From Actinomycetota bacterium (GTDB lineage Bacteria > Actinomycetota > Actinomycetes > Nanopelagicales > Nanopelagicaceae), in contig WLDA01000060.1 in NCBI GenBank assembly GCA_009705025.1, positions 1 to 6,093 on the forward strand: a stretch of DNA of 6,093 bases, written 5' to 3'. The notes below the pieces were generated by a model. The model was not told where the DNA came from. It was given only the letters and a program-made list of their open reading frames with translations, and ran no database searches. How positions within the stretch are numbered: position 1 is the stretch's first letter; each line of letters begins with the position of its first letter. Of the stretch, positions 1-5,978 are shown piece by piece. The translations under genes and the position numbers were made by a program.

Positions 1-499
1 GATCACGAAATGCTTCTTTGAGAACGCTAAATGCTCGATCACTCTTTGCAACAATCATCAGTCCACTTGTACCGACATCGAGGCGATGAACAATTCCTTG
101 ACGCTCTGCAGGACCACTTGTTGACACTGAATATCCTGCAGCCATGAGTGCGCCAACAACTGTTGGTCCAGTCCAACCTGGACTTGGATGAGCAGCGCAA
201 CCAACTGGTTTATCAATAACAATTATGTCTTCATCATCAAACACAACTCGCAGACCGTCGAGAGGTGTCAAAGGGATTGGCGCTGCATTTATCTGTTCGG
301 GTAATAAAACTTCAATAATTTGACCTGCTTCAACTCGTGCTGATTTCTGCATTGCTACGCCGTTAGTTGTGATGTCACCATCTTCTAGGAGTCGAACAAC
401 TGATGTACGAGAGAGGCCGAGTACGCGAGTAAGCGCACTATCTATGCGTTCGCCCGCTACCCCTTCAGGGACGGAGAGTGTGCGTAATTCTCGTGACAT
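1..499 (-). CDS. rluD: RluA/RluD-family 23S rRNA (or tRNA) pseudouridine synthase, 3' part cut off by window edge
   Basis: This enzyme isomerises specific uridines in structured RNA to pseudouridine. My reading of the minus strand from ATG at 499 is open for 166 codons to base 1. Residues about 15-75 look like an S4 RNA-binding domain (GERIDSALTRVLGLSRTSVV, then LLEDGDITTNG). The catalytic domain follows with IVIDKPVG (93-100) and the RluA-family signature HRLDVGTSG (138-146), in which D141 is the catalytic aspartate. It ends inside the domain, so the C-terminal half lies outside the window. The start is supported by GGAG about 7 nt upstream. Only 2 nt separate it from the lspA stop, so it is probably translated together with lspA. 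RluD is the usual name for the gene after lspA; the exact target uridine cannot be read from the sequence. Confidence 0.93.
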   Translation of the reverse strand, partial: MSRELRTLSVPEGVAGERIDSALTRVLGLSRTSVVRLLEDGDITTNGVAMQKSARVEAGQIIEVLLPEQINAAPIPLTPLDGLRVVFDDEDIIVIDKPVGCAAHPSPGWTGPTVVGALMAAGYSVSTSGPAERQGIVHRLDVGTSGLMIVAKSDRAFSVLKEAFRD

Positions 500-501
500 T
501 T

Positions 502-1017
502 CTAAGCTCCAGGCTGGTCTGGTCGATTATCTCTAGGGGCAACCGGCGCAATATTGCGCGCTGAAAGGATGATTGAAATTCCAGCTGCCACAACAATAGC
601 GCTATCTGCAACATTAAATATTGGCCAGTACGGTAGCTCAATCCAATCAATAACGTGTCCTTGAAAGAATCCCGGCGAACGAAAAATACGATCACTGAAA
701 TTTCCAAGAACTCCACCTAAGAGTAATCCGAGAAGAAGGGCCCAGTGACGGTCTACGATGCGCGGTGCAACATATGCAATCGCCACAATCACTACTAAAG
801 CAAATAGTGAGAGTAAAAGTGTTGAACCTGTTCCAAAACTAAATGCTGCGCCAGGATTTCGTATAAATGTGAGTTGAAGGAAAGTTCCAATTATTTTTAC
901 GGGTTCACGATTTGAAAGAGCAGAGACAGCCCATGACTTTGTGGCGAGATCGATAAGAAAGGTGATCCATGCGCAGGTATAAAGAAAGCGCCAATACTTT
1001 TTAGATGCGGGGCGCAA
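502..1017 (-). CDS. lspA: Lipoprotein signal peptidase (signal peptidase II), TTG start
   Basis: LspA is a polytopic membrane aspartyl protease that cuts the signal peptide from diacylglyceryl-prolipoproteins. Numbered from the TTG at 1017, the 171-aa product has family motifs in order: FLIDLATKSWAV (20-31), NPGAAFSF (54-61), a hydrophobic segment (about 67-83), GGVLGNFSDRIF (101-112) and FNVADSAIVVAAG (134-146). The catalytic aspartates are D109 and D138. Four hydrophobic helices and the length fit the family. The reading frame stays open upstream to 1140, but that part lies inside the traR coding region and has no LspA character, so I choose TTG at 1017, 1 nt after the traR stop. A purine-rich AGAAGGAAGAG lies rather far upstream (about 14 nt). 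GTG at 1068 is the alternative. The tight spacing suggests coupling to traR. Confidence 0.94.
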   Translation of the reverse strand: MRPASKKYWRFLYTCAWITFLIDLATKSWAVSALSNREPVKIIGTFLQLTFIRNPGAAFSFGTGSTLLLSLFALVVIVAIAYVAPRIVDRHWALLLGLLLGGVLGNFSDRIFRSPGFFQGHVIDWIELPYWPIFNVADSAIVVAAGISIILSARNIAPVAPRDNRPDQPGA

Positions 1018-1018
1018 A

Positions 1019-1786
1019 TTAGCGCCGCTCTTCCTTCTGCTTACAGACCATGCAAAGAGTTGCACGTGGGAAAACTTGCAGACGAGCTTTTCCAATAATA
1101 TTTCCACACTCTTCGCACTTGCCGTACGTCTTATTATCAATGCGTTCTAGAGCGCGCTCAGTTTGAAGAACCATTTCGCGAGCATTGATGACAAGGGACA
1201 TCTCATGTTCGCGTTCGAAAGTCTTAGTTCCGGCATCTGCTTGATCATCTCCTGAACCTTCACCAGATTCTTTGATCAAGGAATCCATTTCAGCCTCAAC
1301 AAGAGTGAGTTCATGTTGCAAACGAAGTAAATCCTTCGCAACCTCACTGCGAATGGCTTTTAGTTCGGCAGCGCTCCATGGTGATTCATTGTCACTGACA
1401 ACAACTGGAGTTGGAGCACCCTTGATTGGCTTCAAAGGTGCAACTTTTTTTCCACTCCTTGCAGGACGTGGTGGAGGAAGCATTGTGAGACGACGTTCCT
1501 CAACAACTGGAACAACTACTGGAGCAACAATTGTGGAGACACTTACTGTCTGAGATTTTTCATCGACAGTAAGAGTTGTCTTAGAGGGAAATGGACGACC
1601 TGGTGCTTTCTTTACTGGAATGCTCTTTACCGCGCTCTTCTTCGCGACAACTTTCTTAGCTGGCGCGCTCTTTGCGGGAGTCTTTTTAGCAGGTGCCTTT
1701 TTAGCTACAGCTTTTTTCGCAGGTGCCTTTTTAGCTACAGGCTTCTTCGCTGCGCTCTTCTTCGCTGGGGCGCTTTTCTTAGGCAT
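1019..1786 (-). CDS. TraR/DksA-type zinc-finger regulator with a long histone-H1-like lysine/alanine/proline tail
   Basis: A 255-aa protein in two parts. Residues 1-66 are a low-complexity basic tail of (A/V/P)AKK-type repeats, with 22 lysines in the first 60 residues, followed by a Pro/Val-rich linker to about 135. Residues 136-255 form a DksA/TraR-like module: a helical hairpin (SEVAKDLLRLQHELTLVEAE, then REHEMSLVINAREMVLQTER) joined by an acidic loop with GDDQADAGTKTFE, then a C4 zinc finger with C224, C227, C245 and C248 (GKCEECGNIIGKARL, LCMVCKQKEE). Proteins of this fold bind RNA polymerase through the secondary channel. I infer, but cannot show, that the tail binds nucleic acid. The start is ATG 1786 because AAGGTG sits 6 nt before it; GTG 1795 would overlap that site. 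It is first in the traR-lspA-rluD group and divergent from ileS. Confidence 0.9.
   Translation of the reverse strand: MPKKSAPAKKSAAKKPVAKKAPAKKAVAKKAPAKKTPAKSAPAKKVVAKKSAVKSIPVKKAPGRPFPSKTTLTVDEKSQTVSVSTIVAPVVVPVVEERRLTMLPPPRPARSGKKVAPLKPIKGAPTPVVVSDNESPWSAAELKAIRSEVAKDLLRLQHELTLVEAEMDSLIKESGEGSGDDQADAGTKTFEREHEMSLVINAREMVLQTERALERIDNKTYGKCEECGNIIGKARLQVFPRATLCMVCKQKEERR
1689..1740. repeat. Two direct 22-nt repeats, 30-nt period, inside the traR tail
   Basis: Bases 1689-1710 and 1719-1740 are identical. Each starts GCAGGTGCC and ends TTTAGCTACAG. The 30-nt period is in frame and encodes a ten-residue unit of the basic tail (AVAKKAPAKK-like). Neighbouring units are looser copies of the same pattern. 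This makes the tail prone to gain or loss of units by slippage or recombination. Confidence 0.85.
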
Positions 1787-1886
1787 GGCGCGCACCTTAT
1801 GCCGAATTGGGCGATCGCACCAACTTCGCCACGGGTAAATTGCTCACGCGATGCTCTAGACTCCTCCACGAACACATTTTCAAGCG
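1787..1886. promoter_or_regulatory. Divergent promoter region between traR and the ileS leader
   Basis: Both transcripts must start in this stretch, because traR begins at 1786 on the minus strand and the T-box leader of ileS begins near 1887. On the plus strand TAGACT (1857-1862) fits the TAnnnT pattern of a -10 box and would start RNA about 20 nt before the T-box, but I see no convincing -35. On the minus strand TTGAAA (1883-1878) is a possible -35, followed about 19 nt later by TAGAGC, a poor -10. The minus-strand RBS AAGGTG (1798-1793) is clearer than either promoter. The individual boxes are weak calls; the location of the promoters is the safer inference. Confidence 0.4.
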
Positions 1887-2032
1887 TTGACGGGGCTATC
1901 ACCTCACGAGCTTGTTGGAAGAGTCGAGTGGATTTCATTCGAGGTAGAACCAACAGTGTTTATATAAGAGGTATCGAGTAATCGATACAAGGCGGGTGGT
2001 ACCGCGAGTTATCCATTGAGATGGAAATTCGT

Positions 2033-2073
2033 CCCTCCAGTTCCATACAGCGGAGCTATCTGGAGGGTTTTTT
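2033..2073 (+). terminator. T-box expression-platform hairpin: SD sequestrator followed by a six-T run
   Basis: CCCTCCAG (2033-2040) is perfectly complementary to CTGGAGGG (2060-2067), giving an 8-bp stem with a 19-nt loop. The right arm contains the ileS Shine-Dalgarno, so the hairpin would block ribosome binding, as in translational T-boxes of Actinobacteria. It is followed at once by TTTTTT (2068-2073), which also makes it look like an intrinsic terminator. The left arm CCC is shared with the antiterminator, so the two folds exclude each other. Which mode dominates cannot be read from the sequence. Confidence 0.75.
2062..2067 (+). promoter_or_regulatory. Strong Shine-Dalgarno of ileS, buried in the T-box hairpin
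   Basis: GGAGGG lies 7 nt before the ATG at 2075. It decides the start of ileS in favour of 2075 over the in-frame ATG at 2021, which lies within the T-box antiterminator and has no such site. Confidence 0.9.
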
Positions 2074-2074
2074 A

Positions 2075-5000
2075 ATGTCATTTCGTGCGATTCCTGCATC
2101 CATAGATCTTCCTGCAATGGAACATTCAATTCTCAAATTTTGGAAAGACAATTCCATTTTCGAGCAGAGCACTAAAGCTCGCGCCAATGGCGAGGCGTGG
2201 ACTTTCTATGAAGGTCCCCCAACAGCAAATGGATTACCAGGAACTCACCATATTGAAGCGCGTGTTTTCAAAGATGTATTTCCACGTTTTCAAACAATGA
2301 AAGGCAAACTCGTAGAACGTAAAGCGGGTTGGGATTGCCATGGTTTGCCGGTTGAGATTGCTGTTGAAAAAGAACTTGGTTTCTCCGGCAAGGGAGATAT
2401 TGAAAAATTCGGTATTGCACAATTCAATGACAAGTGTCGCCAATCAGTAACGCGCCATGTTGATGCATTCGCAAATATGACTAATCGAATGGGCTTCTGG
2501 GTTGATTTCGATCAGGCGTATTGGACTATGGCACCAGAATATGTTGAGAGTGTTTGGTGGAGCCTCAAAGAGATTTGGAAAAAAGGTCTCCTAGTTCAAG
2601 ATCATCGTGTTGCACCTTACTGCCCTCGTTGTGGAACTGGACTTTCGGATCACGAATTAGCGCAAGGATATGAAAGCGTTGTAGATCCATCTGTATATGT
2701 ACGTTTTCCCATTACATCGGGTGAGCTAAGCGAGCTTGGGGCATCACTACTTGTTTGGACTACGACTCCGTGGACACTCGTTTCTAATACTGCAATCGCG
2801 GTGCACCCAGAAGTTGAATATGTATTAGTTGAAGTGACGCATGAGGAGAAGAGCGAACTGCTAGTTGTTGCAGATGCACTTCAATCTGCTCTGACGGGTG
2901 AAGTTAAAGTTTTGCGTACCATGCTAGGTAAAGATCTTGAGCGCACTACATATTCGCGACCTTTTGACTATGTAGAGATTCCAGATTCGCATTACGTCGT
3001 ATTAGCCACATATGTCACAACTGAAGATGGCACCGGGCTTGTTCACCAATCCCCTGCTTTTGGCGCAGATGACTTACAAGTGTGCCGTGCATATGGATTG
3101 CCAGTTATAAATCCAGTGGCACCAGATGGAACATTTTTATCTGATGTAGCAGTTGTCGGTGGTCTATTTTTCAAAGACGCAGATAAACCTCTTGTGAAAG
3201 AACTCCGAAGCAAAGGCTTGCTCTATAAGCACCAACCATATGAGCACCAATATCCGCACTGCTGGCGCTGCCACACTGCACTCATTTATTACGCACAACC
3301 GTCGTGGTACATCCGTACAACTTCAATCAAGGATGCACTCATTCGCGAAAATCAAAAAACTGATTGGCATCCAGAGACAATCAAGGATGGTCGCTACGGT
3401 GACTGGCTCAATAACAATATTGACTGGGCTCTATCTCGCAATAGATTCTGGGGAACACCACTTCCTATTTGGCGATGTGAAAACAAGCATGAAATCTGTA
3501 TCGCATCCCTTGCCGAACTCGGCGAGTTGGCAGGAACTAATCTTTCTAATCTCGATCCCCATCGCCCATTTGTCGATGACATTACTTTCCCTTGCCAAGA
3601 GTGCAAGGCAGTCATGACACGTATTCCAGAAGTTATCGATTGTTGGTATGACTCAGGCGCAATGCCATTTGCCCAATGGGGTTATCCGCATAAGGAAGGT
3701 TCTGCTGAGAAATTTGCAAAGGCTTATCCTGCAGATTTCATTGCAGAAGCTATCGATCAAACACGTGGGTGGTTCTACACACTTATGACAATTGGAACTC
3801 TTGTATTTGATAAGAGTTCTTATTCAACAGTTCTTTGTCTTGGCCACATCCTCGATGAAGATGGTCGCAAAATGAGTAAGCACTTGGGCAATGTTTTAGA
3901 GCCTATTTCCTTGATGGAACAACATGGCGCTGATGCAGTCCGTTGGTACATGCTTGCTGCCGGTTCACCCTGGGCTGCGCGCCGCGTGGGCCATACTGCA
4001 ATCAACGATGCATTACGTAAGACACTTCTTACGTATTGGAACACTGTTTCATTCCATTCTCTCTACGCACATGCTGCCTCTTTTGACTTGAAAGACTCTC
4101 CGGCACCAAGTGATAGAACACTTATGGATAAGTGGATTCTCTCTGAACTCAATTTACTCATTCAAGAAGTCGATGCCGCTTATTCAGATTTCGATTCCCA
4201 AGCTGCAGGAAAAGAGTTGGCTCGCTTTATTGATGATCTCTCTAATTGGTATGTACGACGTTCGCGTCGTCGTTTCTGGGATGGAGATGCAAGTGCGTTA
4301 GCAACACTGCACGAATGTCTCACTGTCCTCACTCAATTACTTGCACCGATGATTCCTTTTATTACAGAGCAAGTGTGGCAAGAGTTAGTTCGACCAACCG
4401 ATTCCAACGCTTCTCACTCGGTACATTTGAGTGATTTCCCAATTGCGGATAAATCCATAATCAATCTCGATTTGCGTCGTGAAGTCTCCCTTACAAAGAG
4501 AATCGTCGAACTCGGTCGAGCTGCTCGCGCAGAATCTGGCGTCAAAATTCGCCAACCACTATCGCGTGCTCTCATTGCAGCTAGCGGTTGGGCATCATTG
4601 CCAGTTGCGATGCGAGAACAAATCGCTGATGAGCTCAATGTGATTTCACTCGAGGATATTGCCGATGCAGATGGAGACTTAGTAGATATCTCAATCAAGG
4701 CAAACTTTAGAACTCTAGGAACAAAATTCGGTGGTGCAGTCCAAGAGATTGCTAAAGCAATTGGTGCACAGGATGCAACAGAACTAGTTCGAACTTTGCG
4801 TAGTAAAGGAACGAGCACGATTTCTGCGGGCTCATCTTCCTGGGAAATCTCATTAGAAGATCTCGCTATTACAGAGGTACCTAAGAGCGGCTGGATGGTG
4901 GCGAGCCACGATGGTGAAAGCGTTGCACTAGATCTAGAACTAACTCCTACGCTCATTGCTGCAGGCAATGTCCGCGAAGTCATCCGATTGATTCAAGAGC

Positions 5001-5200
5001 GTCGTAAGAGCGACGGCTTTGATATTTCAGACCGCATTGATATCTCGTGGAACGCACCTGATGCAGTTGCTCAAGCTGTACTTGCTGATCTAGAACATAT
5101 CAAGAGTGAGGTTCTAGCTATAAATATGGCGCACGATCTCACGCTCGAGATTTCAGATAACGAACTAGGAATGACAGTAATACTGAAAAAGAATTCCTAA
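2075..5200 (+). CDS. ileS: Isoleucyl-tRNA synthetase, type 2, with altered HIGH motif (GTHH)
   Basis: IleRS activates isoleucine with ATP and charges tRNA-Ile in the cytoplasm. The 1041-aa length fits type 2 (eukaryote-like) enzymes of Actinobacteria. In order: the class I signature PPTANGLPGTHH (48-59), where HxGH has become GTHH (56-59); GWDCHGLPVE (85-94); a zinc-type CPRC pair; the CP1 editing domain with WTTTPWTLVSNTA and GTGLVHQSPAFGADD (319-333), whose aspartates match the editing-site signature; CWRC and CQEC pairs; SRNRFWGTPLPIW; CWYDSGAMPFAQWGYP; and KMSKH (599-603) in place of KMSKS. An anticodon-binding helical domain follows (DKWILSELN, FIDDLSNWYVRRSRRRFW, LLAPMIPFITEQVWQEL). The C-terminus lacks the zinc finger of type 1 enzymes. 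Expression is controlled by the T-box just upstream. The stop is 4 nt from the convergent yggT stop. Type 2 assignment and intact function are inferred from motifs. Confidence 0.98.
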   Translation: MSFRAIPASIDLPAMEHSILKFWKDNSIFEQSTKARANGEAWTFYEGPPTANGLPGTHHIEARVFKDVFPRFQTMKGKLVERKAGWDCHGLPVEIAVEKELGFSGKGDIEKFGIAQFNDKCRQSVTRHVDAFANMTNRMGFWVDFDQAYWTMAPEYVESVWWSLKEIWKKGLLVQDHRVAPYCPRCGTGLSDHELAQGYESVVDPSVYVRFPITSGELSELGASLLVWTTTPWTLVSNTAIAVHPEVEYVLVEVTHEEKSELLVVADALQSALTGEVKVLRTMLGKDLERTTYSRPFDYVEIPDSHYVVLATYVTTEDGTGLVHQSPAFGADDLQVCRAYGLPVINPVAPDGTFLSDVAVVGGLFFKDADKPLVKELRSKGLLYKHQPYEHQYPHCWRCHTALIYYAQPSWYIRTTSIKDALIRENQKTDWHPETIKDGRYGDWLNNNIDWALSRNRFWGTPLPIWRCENKHEICIASLAELGELAGTNLSNLDPHRPFVDDITFPCQECKAVMTRIPEVIDCWYDSGAMPFAQWGYPHKEGSAEKFAKAYPADFIAEAIDQTRGWFYTLMTIGTLVFDKSSYSTVLCLGHILDEDGRKMSKHLGNVLEPISLMEQHGADAVRWYMLAAGSPWAARRVGHTAINDALRKTLLTYWNTVSFHSLYAHAASFDLKDSPAPSDRTLMDKWILSELNLLIQEVDAAYSDFDSQAAGKELARFIDDLSNWYVRRSRRRFWDGDASALATLHECLTVLTQLLAPMIPFITEQVWQELVRPTDSNASHSVHLSDFPIADKSIINLDLRREVSLTKRIVELGRAARAESGVKIRQPLSRALIAASGWASLPVAMREQIADELNVISLEDIADADGDLVDISIKANFRTLGTKFGGAVQEIAKAIGAQDATELVRTLRSKGTSTISAGSSSWEISLEDLAITEVPKSGWMVASHDGESVALDLELTPTLIAAGNVREVIRLIQERRKSDGFDISDRIDISWNAPDAVAQAVLADLEHIKSEVLAINMAHDLTLEISDNELGMTVILKKNS

Positions 5201-5206
5201 TTCTTT
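5188..5206. repeat. Perfect inverted repeat across both stop codons of ileS and yggT
   Basis: AAAGAATT (5188-5195) and AATTCTTT (5199-5206) are exact reverse complements around CCT. The repeat spans the ileS stop (5198-5200) and reaches into the yggT stop (5207-5205). It is flanked by more A's on the left, so each RNA would carry a small AU-rich hairpin at its gene end. It may act as a weak bidirectional terminator or an end-protecting hairpin; the low GC of the stem argues against a strong terminator. Confidence 0.5.
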
Positions 5207-5489
5207 AGAGCGAACCGACTATCGGAATCAATAGTTGGATTGCGAAAAAAAGCACGATGAATGATAGATCTAAACTCACTGCGCCAAGTCGAAGTGGTGG
5301 GATAAATCGTCGCACAAAACTCATTGGCTTTTCTGTTATTGAATATACGGCTTCAACAAAATAGAGAGATACTCCGCTGGGACGCCAGTTGCGGGCGAAC
5401 ATTCGAATGTAATCGAGAATCAAACGACCAAGTAGGGCAAAGAGAAAGATTTGAAGAATTAGAACAAGAATCGTGCCGATTCGAAACAT
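5205..5489 (-). CDS. yggT: YggT-family small integral membrane protein
   Basis: A 94-aa protein with two hydrophobic segments, about residues 5-25 (ILVLILQIFLFALLGRLILD) and 70-93 (the C-terminal LDLSFIVLFFAIQLLIPIVG stretch). Between them is the family core with R22 and D26 near the first helix, then TEKPMSFVRRFIPPLRLGAVSLDLS, which matches the usual pattern of a P-x-x-x-x-R-R-x-I-P-P loop followed by DLS. The molecular role of YggT proteins is not settled; they are found next to sepF and divIVA in Gram-positive division clusters, and the context here agrees. The ATG at 5489 is 11 nt after the sepF stop, with only a weak RBS-like GTAGATC before it, so translation may depend on sepF. The gene ends tail to tail with ileS. 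Confidence 0.92.
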   Translation of the reverse strand: MFRIGTILVLILQIFLFALLGRLILDYIRMFARNWRPSGVSLYFVEAVYSITEKPMSFVRRFIPPLRLGAVSLDLSFIVLFFAIQLLIPIVGSL

Positions 5490-5500
5490 AGATCTACGAT

Positions 5501-5968
5501 TTAGTTCTGATTGAAAAAGCTAGCTTGTGCAGCTGCTGATTTATCTTCAGAACTCACAGAAACATTTGCTGGTGAGAGCAGGAATACTTTTTTTGTCACT
5601 CTTTCAATTGTTCCATTAAGCCCAAATGCAAGACCACTTGCAAAATCGATTAGGCGTGTACACGCTGCTTCATCCATATCAGTGAGATTAATGATGACTG
5701 GATTACCTTGACGATAGTGCTCGCCAATTGTTCGTGCTTCATTATAAAAACGTGGGTGAAGAGTGATGATGCGATCTAGTACTGGAAGATCTAATTGAGG
5801 AGCAGCTGCAATAGTTGTTGTGTGCATGGAACTTGCTTGACGTGGTTCGCGAGTCTTGATGCGAACATCCGGCACACGTGCTGCTTCTTGAGCTGCAACT
5901 GGTGTATCAAATTCAGGGTCGTCCATAAGTCCGAGGTAGTTTGCGACGCGTCGCATTGCATTAGCCAT
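5501..5968 (-). CDS. sepF: Cell division protein SepF
   Basis: SepF binds the FtsZ C-terminal tail and ties the Z-ring to the membrane; in Actinobacteria, which lack FtsA, it is the main anchor. The 155-aa product begins MANAMRRVANYLGLMDD, an amphipathic membrane-targeting helix that matches the usual SepF start. A variable linker (about 17-62) follows, then the conserved SepF domain (about 64-137): RIITLHPRFYNEARTIGEHY, NPVIINLTDMD, LIDFASGLAFGLNGTIERV and KKVFLLSPANVSVS. It ends FFNQN, as actinobacterial SepFs commonly do. I choose ATG 5968 by this family match. A TTG at 5989 would overlap yggS, and ATG 5956 would clip the helix. The RBS is poor (AGG nearly touching the ATG). It lies 10 nt after yggS and 11 nt before yggT, so it is part of one operon. 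Confidence 0.95.
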   Translation of the reverse strand: MANAMRRVANYLGLMDDPEFDTPVAAQEAARVPDVRIKTREPRQASSMHTTTIAAAPQLDLPVLDRIITLHPRFYNEARTIGEHYRQGNPVIINLTDMDEAACTRLIDFASGLAFGLNGTIERVTKKVFLLSPANVSVSSEDKSAAAQASFFNQN

Positions 5969-5978
5969 ACCTAAAAGG

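Larger units (their letters stand above)
1887..2073 (+). promoter_or_regulatory. T-box riboswitch leader of ileS (tRNA-Ile sensor)
   Basis: The leader binds tRNA-Ile and switches ileS expression on when the tRNA is uncharged. The T-box itself is GGCGGGTGGTACCGCG (1991-2006). Its TGGT (1997-2000) can pair with the ACCA end of tRNA-Ile. Around it I can fold the antiterminator/antisequestrator: GGG 1994-1996 with CCC 2033-2035, a 7-nt bulge TGGTACC (1997-2003), 2004-2010 with 2026-2032, then TCCAT/ATGGA closed by TGAG. Upstream are a perfect 7-bp hairpin with a GTAA tetraloop (1971-1988), a stem TTGGAAGA/GTAGAACC region closed by TGTTGG (1913-1918) and CCAACA (1950-1955) with an inner hairpin CGAGTG/CATTCG, and a very short Stem I-like element (about 1893-1913). 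The candidate specifier is ATC at 1898-1900, an Ile codon. The short Stem I matches the class known from actinobacterial ileS leaders. Confidence 0.93.

Noticed and set aside
1018..1140. N-terminal extension of LspA to 1140
   Set aside because: These codons lie in the traR zinc-finger region in another frame and show no LspA-like membrane character.
1735..1953. 72-codon minus-strand frame through the traR start and the T-box
   Set aside because: It overlaps the traR basic tail and the T-box leader out of frame, and no domain is recognisable.
2021..2074. Upstream ATG that would add 18 residues to IleRS
   Set aside because: The segment is the T-box antiterminator and sequestrator. GGAGGG is placed correctly for ATG 2075, and IleRS proteins begin near MSFRAIPASIDLP.
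3240..3617. 125-codon plus-strand frame inside ileS
   Set aside because: It overlaps the conserved IleRS catalytic core in another frame and has no family character.
4414..4983. 189-codon open frame on the minus strand inside ileS
   Set aside because: Antisense to the IleRS C-terminal region. The predicted protein is Ser/Arg/Ala-rich with no recognisable family and no good RBS, so it is a shadow of the real gene.
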